In this document: in pieces, positions 11,233-21,656 of the stretch
Numbering within the stretch: the stretch's first letter is position 1
Layout of the letters: every line of letters begins with the position of its first letter
Source of the DNA: Rosa chinensis
Taxonomy: Eukaryota > Streptophyta > Magnoliopsida > Rosales > Rosaceae
Direction of reading: 5' to 3'
Assembly: GCF_002994745.2 (NCBI RefSeq)
Contig: NC_037093.1
Span: forward strand, 31,969,884 to 32,033,883
DNA: 64,000 bases
Position numbers and translations under genes: made by a program
The notes under the pieces: model-generated
Database searches by the model: none
The model's input: the letters and a program-made list of their open reading frames with translations, nothing else
Told to the model about the DNA's origin: nothing

Positions 11233-12129
11233 CATATTCTCTATTCACACACCCCCTCTCCTTTTATATTACTTTAATTCAATTTTGTTTACAAATTACC
11301 CTAACTACGTACTCTCCCTTGCAATTATGTTTCTTTTTTCTTTTTTCTATTTTCTATTTTCTATCTAGCAAGTCATTCATCCCTAGTCTTATTTGCCCTC
11401 CTCCTTCTATGAGCTCTATCTTCAAAAATATTTTTTCCATTTTTTTTTCCATAAAAAACTTATCTAGCATATTCATTCTATCTCTCTAATGTGATGTTAA
11501 CTGAAATTATTTGGTGCACTTGTTAAATACAATTTTAATATTAAGGTTTTGATTTCCTTCGGCTTTGTAGTTATGTGGGTCTATTCATTTTGGGTTTTAA
11601 CTTAGAATTGATATCACTGCTTGAATAATTTCATCATATTTATTTCTGTATGTGTTTCACTAGTAAGAAATTGGGTAATTTTTTTGCTTCTAAATTGGTC
11701 TCTATATTTTGAAGAATCGCCTTTTGGTTGGATGGTGATTTTTTTTTTTACTAGTTTTTGGTAGGGGAAAAAAGAGAAAAAAGAGTTTTAAAGACAGAGC
11801 TCACAAAGTCACAGAAGGAGGCAGGCGGACAAAACTAGGGATGATTGACTTGCTAAACTGAAAATAGGAAGGAAAAAAAAAACATAATTGCAAGGGAGGG
11901 TAATTATGGTATTTTATAATAAAAAATTAAATTAAAGTAATAGAAAATGAGAGGGAGTGTCAAGTGTGTGAATAGAGAATATGAGTGTGTCAGTAAAACC
12001 ACTCTTTTTTTAACGTGTTTTAACTTTTGTGTCAAACACATACCACATTATTTAGTTAAAAATATGAAAGAAATTTAAAGTAATGAACAAACATCGAAAT
12101 CATAGAAAAATCAAGGTTATTTAACCAAA

Positions 12130-13100
12130 TCGAAGAACAATGGTGTAAGTATATTGGGCTATTACCATTCAACACATGCTTTCCCAAGGTCACTAGGAGA
12201 GCAGAAGGAGCAGAGGATTGGGAGAATATTTCTCCTGCCTTTCCGGTGACTCAAGGCTATAAAAGAAGATTGCAGAATCAGATCACCAAGAGAAAATCAA
12301 GGAAATCATGCTCACTGATCTTGAGATAAAGGTGTCTTTTAATTCATATCATTTTGCATGATTCTAAATTGATATGCATATCGGTTAGATTGATTTGATA
12401 TACTCATCTGCATTAAAAGGTTTTTCAACATGCATATCAGATAGAGATATTGATTGCTTACAGTTAGAAAAGATTTGATTGCATATTAAAAACAGTTTTA
12501 AAACCTTTCCATATTTATCTTCTTCGGTGTTAAGAAGAGATTTGATTAAGAGGGAGTCTTGCTCCTCTATATAAGGTTTTCAAACTTATTTATGTGTGTA
12601 GAGTTTTTGGGTATCAAAAGTTGTTTCCTTGTGTTGCAAATGTTTACACAAATCATTTTCTGAAAAACTCTCTTTGCATGTTATATGTTTCGGTTCCTTG
12701 CATACTCTGTCACTTGCATACTTCATTGTCAAGATCAGTGAGATGTTGAGATCAAGGAAGATTGGAAGATAGGCTTATATTGATAGTGTGGTGATTAAGT
12801 AAGAAGTTAGATCAGTTATAAATCAAGTTAGCATTTGTTGCTAAGTGACAGTGACTGTTGTGAACAACACTACTTATATACTGTAAACTCATTTGATTTA
12901 TAGTGGATTGATTTTTCGTGTTGGCTACGTTACAAGCCATGCAGTGAAGTTTCCTCAGTGGAGAGGTTTACACTGTGTTAGCAAATTGTTGTGTTGTCTT
13001 TGTGGTGCATATTTGATTATCAAAGCAGTTCTATTTACCATTTTGTTCTATCTGATATTTACAAATGATCTTCAAAAAATGAAGAGGCAAGAAACAGCCT
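12130..13100. mobile_element. Possible LTR-retrotransposon remnant
   Basis: The stretch runs from a GGCTATAAAAGAAGATTGCAG TATA-like site (about 12255) through phrases that recall the U5 region of Copia LTRs (GTGGATTGATTTTTCGTG.., CAGTGGAGAGGTTTACAC..). No second LTR, primer-binding site or coding domain was found and no duplication could be assigned. The call rests only on resemblance. Confidence 0.3.
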
Positions 13101-13791
13101 AAACCATAAACCTCTCCCATACCAGAAAACCAGAACAGCGATTCAAGATTTCTGCTTCAGATCTCGCTGAAGTGATGATGAAGTAAGTTGTTTGTGAATG
13201 ACATATCTCTCAAAAAGAATAATTAAATTTCAACTTCTATGGAATGCTTCTTCGCCAATATATGGAATGCTTCTTCTTCCATACGAAAAGAAGTTAATTG
13301 CCATTGTCAAGCCTTGGATCTACTTGATCAACTTCTATGGAAATATAATTAATTCTTTCTATTTCATGATTTAATTAGTTTTATATGAAAGGAAAATGAG
13401 AGTATATACTATATACGAGAGTGTACAAGTTGTAAAGACGCTGCAACAAATAGTATCAAAATATCTTATATATAGGTTGAATCATGTTTTAGGTATGCTC
13501 AAATTCAATCATGACAAATAAAGTAAATATTTTTTAAAGCAATTAAGTATTTCTCATAAATATATGGATCACCGTATATATCCAAACAACTGTTGGAAGA
13601 GATTGGTCCAAGATAATGGCGATCAATCCCAAGTTGCAAGAAAAGTTGACACAAATAAAGTAAAATATCTGTTGGGATCCCTTAATTAAAGAGTAACCAA
13701 AACTAAATAATTATACAATCAAATTAACAAAACAAACGCGTAGATCTTCCTTTAAACTTCGAAGTCCTAACCAAAATGACTCATTATCTAA
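13101..13791. other. Upstream region of the DUF4228 pseudogene
   Basis: AT-rich, with no other gene. It presumably holds the old promoter of the gene beginning at 13792. No clear TATA box could be assigned. Confidence 0.35.
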
Positions 13792-14339
13792 ATGGGCATT
13801 TGCAGCTCGTCAACCTCCGTGGCCACAGCCGAACTGATTCTCCAAGACGGGCAGCTCCAAGAATTCTCAGACCCAGTTACGTACTCCAGAAGATCAGCTC
13901 CCCGGGCTTTGTATGTGACGCCGACGACATGGATGTCGGAGGCTTTGTTACAGCTGTTAATGGGGAAGAAGAGCTTCAGCTGGGTCAGCTTTACTTTGTG
14001 TTGCCGGTGAGTTGGTTGAATAAGCCGCTTCAGGCAGATGAGATGGCGGCTTTGGCTGTTAGGGCAAGTTTGGCGCTTGGCAATATGAGACGGAGTAATA
14101 GGTGTTGTTGTAAAGGAGGGGATGATCAAATTGTATGTAGTACTATTAAGAAGGATGTCAAGCCTAAGATGGCAGCCGGCAGCGGCAGTTTTGGCGTTCA
14201 TCGAGACACAGTGAGGAAAAGAAGAGGGAGAAGCGGACGCCATGGTGGTGGTGGAAGTTATACCTCTATGGCAAAGTTGAGTGTGATTTTGGAAGACGAG
14301 GATAGGGAAGAGGGTGGTGAGATTTGGGTTCTGCAATGA
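13792..14339 (+). pseudogene. DUF4228 (PADRE) domain gene, frameshifted
   Basis: The true start is ATG 13792 (MGICSSSTSVATAELILQDG..QEFSDPV). The family's second half, SYVLQK..CDADDMD..EEELQLGQLYFVLP, and a serine/basic C-terminal tail ending in SVILE, are in the next frame (from about 13873 to the TGA at 14337-14339). The intact paralogue at 18050 has PVKASHIL at the join, so about 3 codons plus one base are missing here. A deletion of 10 bp between two AGTT repeats would give exactly this frame change. DUF4228 proteins are small plant proteins, often stress- or pathogen-induced, with an MGxC(S/A) N-terminus suited to N-myristoylation and palmitoylation. The ATG at 13776 in the second frame is not the real start. 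The protein predicted from 13792 stops after ~72 residues, so the gene is probably null. Confidence 0.75.
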
Positions 14340-17300
14340 TCTCCATGGTTAGTGTTTATATATTCGAAATTAACAACACCCTAATTCTGTTTCTGGAGTT
14401 GCGTATGCTTGTTTTTATGAGCATAGAGGATGGACAACTGATTTCAAATGAATATATGAACATCTTAGAAGTGGATCACAATCACAGACAGTATACATAA
14501 GGAATTGTCTCTGTCTCTCTGATCATTTCTATTACACAGTTTTGCATAATTATTGAAATCTTTATTTTCTAATCGTCCTTTAAAGAGATGTCTTTGCCAG
14601 TACATATTCTTTTCTTTTCTTTTTCTTTTATAACCTACTCTGGGGCATATCTTATACCTAAGCTTCATCAATTAAGACATTTGTGTATCCAAGCTTTTTG
14701 CTCCCTCAATTAAGGGCAACATGCTATTTTAATCATGCAACTCATGTTGCGTATCTACAAAAAGACGTTGCTCTTTTCCAGCAATATTGTTTTACGACAA
14801 AGCAACGTATGATATTCTAGATTGAAGCAACCTCAAAATTAAAGTAGGATGCCGAATTCAAAGATATATTGGTAATTTTCAATTAAATCTACTAAATTGA
14901 TTCTCATTTGCCAGTACATATTCTAGCAGTATGAGGCATAGTTTAGTGAAAAAAAAAAAATGTAGGACCTGGCCTTCTTCTCAACTTTTGTTTAAACTCG
15001 ATGATCTTACATAATGTGAGTCCCATCTTGGACTTCCGATATGGGAGAGTTGGAAACTATCGATGCAGCTCACATAACTAAACAATATATGAAGCCGAGG
15101 AAGAGAGTTAGGAAAAAGGGTAGAAATGACTCGTTTAGTTCACAAAAAGGAAAATAATAAATTTGTCTTTCCTATAAGATTGGAAATTAAGAAATTAAGA
15201 TTTCTATAAGCTTTCCATTTCTATGTTTGGTAACACTAAAGAGTTGACAATAATTATTAATGTAATAAAATAATAAAATGTAAATAAGTAATACAATGAA
15301 TGAGTAATGGAAAATGATGAATCCCTTATGGGGGTATGGAAGGATTAATTCTTCCCCACTTTTTCCTTTCCTTTGCTTTGGAAAACTTATTCCTCTCCTT
15401 GTGCTTACCAAACATGAAGTCAATCTCTTTTCTTTCTCAAGCCATCAAACCCGCGAACCAAACAAGACCTAAGAAAAATAAGAAAATTCGAACTTCTTAG
15501 TACTCCTAAACAATTGCTAGTAAAGCCCCGACAGATCGTGGTTACTATTGAGAGTAATTGCGACCAATTACAACTTGAGTAGCAACCAGTCGCCAAAGCT
15601 TGTGAAATCAAAAGGTGATATCATGACAAGTCATGACAATCAGTTGCAACCAACAGCATAGGTTCCTTAGGACCGTTCACTGGCATCATGAGTTTAAGTA
15701 TTACAAGTCCACGTACTTATCTGATCGTACCTAAAATTCATGAAATTTCAATCTTAAAAATTTAAGTGCGGAGGCAACCACTGAAGATCAAATGGCCCTT
15801 AACTTCGTTTGATATCCTCTATAATTACACCTTCTTCGGTACACAGTAATCTAGACTTGCATACAGTTGTCCTCGAAAAGCAGATGCGCATTGTTAACAC
15901 ATTTGATTTGATTGGAAATGAATAACCTAATAACCGCATAAAAGGCCAATCCATCGATCCCTTTCAAAAGAATGAAATTATTTAGAAGCATCGATCCAAA
16001 GGAGAAAAGGACATCCTGATAGAACTATGCCAAAGCTAACGAATTAATATTCTTTCCATCTACGTATGTAGAACTCTATATCTATTAGGGTATGCCAAAA
16101 GAAAAACAAATGTGAAGGAATCATTTCAATTTTCAAATTTAGTGTGTGTTAAAGTAGTAACAGCACACAATCAAAGAAGAAACAATTTTCAGAAACCTGG
16201 CTCTATATATCTTTACTGAAATTCAAGTCTCCATTTTGACCTGGACGCGTCATGAACTCGTGATCGATCCAAAGGAAAGTAAACAAGTACGTACGTCTCC
16301 GGGCGGTCCAGTTAACGTGTCAAAACTGTCAAAGATGAACAATGCACGTACAACATATGATTTTCAATTCAAAATATATATTGGATACATTTATTTAAAT
16401 ATTACTGTATAATATACATATGATTAATTAAGCAGCTATATACGCGCGTACTTCTGAGTCTAGAACATGCATATGTTATTATATATGCTTTAATCTAATC
16501 CAAAAGGACCCAAAGCCTTTATAGATGCTAACATGGATTGCTATGTTTACGTCTTCGAGTACCCTAACTTTTGTTCATCTTCACTAAACTCCAACTTGAT
16601 GGCAACATATAAAGTAACTATGCACAGTCTCTTGGTTATTCAAAAGTGCAGTGGCCCTCAAGTATTGATTACTGAAATTATTGAATACAGGGGGGGGGGG
16701 ATATCGAGCCTAAATCCCTGACTATAATAAACATCTAGAGTATGTCCAGAAATGATATCCGAAATCTCTAACAAATACATGTATAAGAAGTCTCTTGTTT
16801 ATATATAGGTATAAGTCAAATTTTCTTGACATACATGCCAGTATGTCATCTTAACCGAATCATATACATCTCATTGTAAATTTGTTTGTTTGGAATCTCG
16901 TCTATACTATAAGTGGTAATTATCATTTATTGTGAGATATAATATAAGAGAGGATCTTCTTGTTTTTTTTTTTTTCTTTCAAAAACGGGTTTGAAACCCA
17001 GTTAAGCTGAGAGGCCTCGTCCGCACGATCATATTTGTTCTTATTTAAGGATAGTATAGCTGGGGTCATAATATATACCTGAACGTCGAGTACCAATACA
17101 GACATTACAATAATCAGCCTAATACAGAGCATTAGTAATAATAGCAAGAGTCTCATCAAACCAATATTCCATCATCAACAAAATTGTAGCAGGTAAAGTG
17201 GACTAATCTATGAATAACCACAAGAAACAAGGGCAGTTAAATTTATTTGAAAGCTTTTTGCTTTCACTGTCCCTGTGAAAAATGAAAAAATTGCCAATAC

Positions 17301-17940
17301 TTTTTGAAATAAAAGCATGTAGTACGTTTCTATCCACGGTTGAGCATTTAATAAATGATTTATGGGTTTTTGATATGAAAGGAATTAGGTGCTCACCCAC
17401 CCTCTACATGTTATAACTCTAGGCTTTGATCTGTTTAAACATCTGACTTTCAGGTTGATCTCGTTGCCAAACATTCGGTAACTTCAGCAATCACGTACTA
17501 TTCCTACAAGTGATGCAATCAGCCAAATTTGGCGATACTAAATAGGCCAGCTCTACCTTGTATTAATCAAAGACAACCCTAGGGCTTCATTAGGGAGAAT
17601 GCCAATGGACGGATTTGGCGGAAATAAGACCATCGGGAAGAATGTTATACTAATTAATGTGTGTGAGTTGGGAGATTATACGCATCTCCAATCCAGTTTG
17701 CTAGTTGTAATGTGGGAATAGAAGCCATAACACTGGGACTAGAAGCCATAAAGTCATGCCACACATGAACCATTTTCAAACACTCCCCACTCCCCTTGAG
17801 GCTTAAAACGATGACCCCATACGCGCTTCAAACTTCCGAATTATAAAATTGTTGTTGGGGTCAACTATGGTTATTTTTTGTGGTCAATCATGATTCCCTA
17901 GTACCCTTGGTTTCTTGTGTGTGCTTCTCTCCTTCCCCTA
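14340..17940. other. Intergenic region, no gene seen
   Basis: AT-rich with short chance ORFs only. A pair of inverted ATGTTTGGTAA words (about 15222 and 15403) hints at a small MITE but no duplication was found. A poly-G run lies at 16691-16700 and a poly-T run at about 16962-16975. Confidence 0.5.
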
Positions 17941-17943
17941 CCT

Positions 17944-17952
17944 CTATATATA
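17944..17952 (+). promoter_or_regulatory. TATA box of the DUF4228 gene
   Basis: CTATATATAA lies about 100 bp before the ATG at 18050. It is followed by a C- and CT-rich leader with CTCTCTCTCTAC close to the start, typical of plant 5' UTRs. Confidence 0.65.
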
Positions 17953-18049
17953 ACAACCCTCTCTTCCTCCACCCAACACCATCCTCAGTTTCCTGTACAT
18001 CATCAACCCAACAAAACTTGAACAATCTCTCTCTCTACAAATCTCTCTA

Positions 18050-18529
18050 ATGGGTATTTGTGCATCTACTCGGTGCTTGAAGGAAGGTGGAAGAATTGTA
18101 TATGGTTCAAGCACAGTCAAGATGGTTCATTTGGATGGGAAGCTACAAGAGCTCAGGAGCCCAGTAAAAGCCTCCCACATTCTCTCACAGAATCCCAACT
18201 ACTTCCTCTGCCCCTCGGAGTTCATGTTCGTCGACTCGGACGCCCCTCAAGTTCCTACCGATGAAGAGCTGCAGCTGGGTCAAATCTACTTCCTCATGCC
18301 AGTTTCTCAGCTAAGAGCACCACTGTCTCTCCAAGACTTGTGTTCACTTGCCATCAAGGCCAGTGTAGGTCTCGCAAAGGGTTCGAGCTTATTGGCGATG
18401 AGGTCGCCGGTTTCGGACAGAAATGTATCTGCATCACAGCTGGGATGTTGCAAGGTTCCAACTGGGTTTGACATGGTGGGATCAATGAGTTCAAGGATGA
18501 GGCGAGACAACCAAAGAATTGAATTTTAA
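18050..18529 (+). CDS. DUF4228 (PADRE) domain protein, intact, 159 aa
   Basis: A single-exon gene of the plant DUF4228 family. It begins MGICASTRC, with Gly2 and Cys4 placed for N-myristoylation and S-acylation, so membrane association is likely. Residues ~20-90 hold the domain: VKMVHLDGKLQEL.SPVKASHIL, CPSEFMFVDSD, and the hallmark EELQLGQIYFLMPVSQL. This is followed by SLQDLCSLAIKASVGLAKG and a short polar, serine/arginine-rich tail that ends RIEF. Family members are commonly induced by abiotic stress and pathogens; the biochemical role is unknown. The length is normal, the start has a TATA box ~100 bp upstream, and an AATAAA lies ~120 bp after the stop. A frameshifted paralogue lies 3.7 kb upstream on the same strand. 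Confidence 0.9.
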   Translation: MGICASTRCLKEGGRIVYGSSTVKMVHLDGKLQELRSPVKASHILSQNPNYFLCPSEFMFVDSDAPQVPTDEELQLGQIYFLMPVSQLRAPLSLQDLCSLAIKASVGLAKGSSLLAMRSPVSDRNVSASQLGCCKVPTGFDMVGSMSSRMRRDNQRIEF

Positions 18530-18649
18530 CTTTTCTGGTTGTTAATTTAAATGTCTAATAGCATAGTAGGCGCATCTTTGGACTGTAGCTGTTTGCTGAA
18601 AAGCCAGATCATGATGGCATGGGATGATCAGAAGCAAGCAAGAGTCAAG

Positions 18650-18655
18650 AATAAA
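18650..18655 (+). terminator. AATAAA polyadenylation signal
   Basis: AATAAA about 120 bp downstream of the DUF4228 stop codon, a plausible near-upstream element for its 3' end. Confidence 0.5.
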
Positions 18656-20109
18656 GCTCAGAAATTACAGCCAGGAGATGAGAGTATCATAGATATAATC
18701 TAATTAATTTCTAATTAGATATCTCATTCTTGACTATTGCATGTTATCAGAAAATGGTTTTGTGTGCATGTGTCAGTCAATATAATTTAAAAGAAAATTC
18801 TCAAGCAGGAGACTTCAACCCTTTCACTTGCATCAATCCTATTAAGAGAATCATTTCCATTAAATTAGGCTAGCTATGAGAATGTAAATACTTTGATATG
18901 TGTTGGAAATTTTGTCGGAGCTAGCTCCTAGATCTATTGGTTGTTTTTTTTTTTTTTTTTTTATCCCAGAGACTATTCACATGTCAAAATCACTGATAAG
19001 TTGAGGCATATTACTAATATATGAAAGATGAGTTGACTGTTCACATCTGTTTACTTAATGGTAAAATGTCGGTTTTGCCTTTGGCTTTTTTTTCACAATT
19101 TCAGGCTACCAAATAAGGTCGGCTAATTGTTCTTATCAGCTGGGCAACCTGGGCATGTCTCAGCTTTTTTTTTCTTCTTTCGCCCTCCGCCACTCTCTCA
19201 AATTCAAAAGAATCAGAAATGACTGCAACTTTGTTTTTACAATCCAATAGAAAGAAAGAAAATCCAATTCTAAACAACTCTGATCGTCTTCTTCAGCTTA
19301 TAGGGTACGCCGATATGTTTCTCTCTCCTTGAAATCGGTGACCCAAATCAAGAACAGGCTAGCGACTCTTCTTCTTCTTCCTCCCATTTTCAGGCCAAGG
19401 TCCGCACAAGTTTGCTCATCTTCGATTCTCCTTAAAGCGTAAGTATCAATTTCAGTTCTCTCTTTCAATTGGATACAGTTTGGGGAAAATTTTAGGGTTA
19501 AATATGTTACATTATATCTTTGTGAACCTATAAATATGTTTGCTAGAATAAACAATGTTTAACTTTGCTATTATCTTTTTTCTCATTATTCAATATTTAT
19601 AAATAAAATATGAATACGAAGACTTTTAACCCATTGCTTAAAAGTACAATCACAATTGAAGAGAGATCGAGCATTGTCTGAAAACTGACGGAATTGATGC
19701 CAAACAGAGAATTCAACCTCCAAGTTTACTGCTATTATTTTGTCAGTTGAATTATTTGCTCTTCTTCCTTTTGAAACAATATTAATTTTCATGTTGTACA
19801 GACTTTCTGATGGGGAAAAGGTATTGAACACAGGTCCCCCACAGTCACTCAACAGACACCAGAAATAAGGAGTGACAAACTCGTAAAGAATGGCAAATCC
19901 ATGCCTCAAATAAACCATAAGCTATCTGACAACAATTACATTACCCAAATTTGTAGGGTTTACAATACTTGGAGAATAAGTAGACTTAAGCTAAAATGGA
20001 AAGCTAATTAAATGTAAATCCTAAATTAAATGTAAAACGATACTCTAAAAATATCTAAATAATGAAATATCCAAGATTACGAATCTATAATAAACCAACA
20101 AAATAATTT
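18656..20109. other. Intergenic DNA; right part probably the 3' end of the interrupted retroelement
   Basis: 18656-19450 has a poly-T tract (18944-18962) and no clear gene. From about 19590 to 20109 the minus strand is the sequence downstream of the interrupted ORF's stop codon and looks like a retroelement 3' region. No terminal repeat could be defined. Confidence 0.35.
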
Positions 20110-20362
20110 TTTGATGTTGCCCCATATGCACCCAGCACCCGCATCAGGCTTCCCTAGTTGGAAAGAATTCGTCCTCGAATTTGAGCCATTGATTGAAGAA
20201 AATTCAACAAAATCTTCCATTGCTCCAAATCTTCTTTTGACAGATTAGCTTGCAATTGATTCCTTCCATTCCAAATAAATAAATACTTGGAATACCTTCC
20301 TAGTCTTGACTTGAGAAATCTGCTCATAATAATAAATTTTGCCAACCCAAAATTTGTCTCAC
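20110..20362 (-). pseudogene. 3' segment of an ORF interrupted by two CACTA transposons
   Basis: The minus-strand frame from 20362 to the TAG near 20154 ends in an ..IRGRILSN tail, which resembles the C-terminal region of plant Ty3/gypsy polyproteins. A copy of a 24-base sequence (20110-20133) recurs at 38965-38988. Joined through the flank segments 33177-33239 and 38797-38995 the frame stays open across both insertion sites. The family assignment is tentative, and a host gene fragment is the alternative. Confidence 0.45.
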
Positions 20363-20860
20363 CACCAGTACAATAACATGATTTAAGGACACCTAAACCG
20401 TGTCCTTAAATACATACAAGGACACGTAAAAAAAGAGTCCCCTATCCGGGTGTCATTGTAAGTCCCAAACAAGGACACCGAAAATGTGTCCTCTTATCTA
20501 TAAGAGGACACATAAAAATGTGTCCTAATAGCTGTGTACGTGGTGTCCTTAAATGTATAAGAGGACACCTAAATTGTATCCTTATATTATCAAATAAGTG
20601 TCCTCTTTTCTATATGAGGACACACAAATTGTGTCCTACAATCTCTAGGAATAGAGTCCTTAAATCTATAAGATGACACAACAAATACACTATCAAGTGT
20701 GTCCTCTTTTCTATATAAGAACACACAAATTATGTCCTCAAGTACCTGTAAATGTAGTCCTTAAATTCATAAGAGGACACAAAAATACATTCTCATATGT
20801 GTCATGCTTTTTATACTAAGACACATAAATTATATTTTCAAAGTTCTGAAAATTGAGTCA
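20363..20860. repeat. CACTA-1 left subterminal AGGACAC/GTGTCCT array
   Basis: About fourteen exact AGGACAC or GTGTCCT words in both orientations occur within ~420 bp, often paired as inverted repeats about 15-30 bp apart. In En/Spm, such subterminal motifs are bound by TNPA. By analogy this is the binding region for the TNPA-like protein encoded inside the element. Confidence 0.8.
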
Positions 20861-20984
20861 TTAAATCCATAAGGGAATATGATCTCATATTATAAAAATT
20901 GTGCGCATAACATCGAGTATACATCAAACAAGTCCATATAAACCTAACATTCAAAAGATGCAGCCTGCAAAAAGCACAAGTCCA

Positions 20985-21093
20985 ACACTAGATCAAATGT
21001 ACTACAACTGATTTGAAGGTAACTAGCTACCTAGCTAATTCAAAGCACTAGTGCTGTTGCTACTGCTGCTACTGCCTGCTGTTGTTGCTGCTG

Positions 21094-21152
<59 letters not shown>

Positions 21153-21545
21153 CGAACCATCCAAAACAAGTAATACCTGCAAAGACAACACAATTGAACT
21201 AACCACAAGTCCAACATGCACCAGATCAAATGTACTATAATTGATTTGAAGCTAACTAGCTACCTAATTCAAAGCACTAGCTGTTAGGTAGCTGCTGCTG
21301 CTGCCACCGCTACATATATATACACCGTCCAAAACAAGTAATACCTGCAAAGACAACACAATTGAACTAACCACAAGTCCAACATGCACCAGATCAAATG
21401 TATTATAACTGATTTGAAGCTAACTAGCTACCTAATTCAAAGCACTAGCTGCTAGGTAGCTATTGCTGCTGCTGCTGCTGCTACATATATATACACCATC
21501 CAAAACAAGTATTAATACCTGCAAAGACAACAAGTCCAACATCCA
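20985..21545. repeat. Imperfect triplication of a ~170-bp unit in CACTA-1
   Basis: GATCAAATGTA(C/T)TA starts copies at 20991, 21223 and 21391. Each has ACTAGCTACCTA, a (CTG)n-rich patch, a TATATATA core and CCAAAACAAGTA..ACCTGCAAAGACAAC. The first is longer because its TA core has expanded to ~54 bp (21095-21148). Confidence 0.8.
21095..21148. repeat. (TA)27 microsatellite
   Basis: Uninterrupted TA dinucleotides that grew from the short TATATATA present in the sister copies of the triplicated unit. Confidence 0.95.
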
Positions 21546-21656
21546 GAATTAAGGTATTACTACTATTACTGTTTGTAGGAGACATAATTCAAATTGTTGC
21601 TACATATATAACTCAAGTCATACCAGAAATAAGAAATATACATACTTGCATGCTAA

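Larger units (their letters stand above)
10877..12004. mobile_element. TIR element (hAT/MULE-like MITE) with long inverted ends
   Basis: The left arm (GGGTGGTGTTATTGACAT.., continuing after an inserted MITE as TATTCACACACCCC..) and the reverse complement of the right arm (GAGTGGTTTTACTGACAC..CATATTCTCTATTCACACAC..) align for roughly 100 bp. The flanks TTCTTTTA (left) and TTTTTTTA (right) form an 8-bp duplication with one mismatch. The interior between the arms has no coding capacity. Without its insertion the element is about 800 bp. Confidence 0.6.

Noticed and set aside
13776..13800. Longer ORF of 187 codons starting at 13776
   Set aside because: Its first ~30 residues do not fit DUF4228, while MGICSS from 13792 does. 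The long ORF only becomes family-like after the frameshift point.
13788..14336. 182-codon minus-strand ORF opposite the DUF4228 pseudogene
   Set aside because: Antisense shadow of the real coding strand with no recognisable domain.
15175..15425. hAT-type MITE with ATGTTTGGTAA ends
   Set aside because: The 11-bp inverted words exist, but no flanking duplication or longer terminal similarity could be found.
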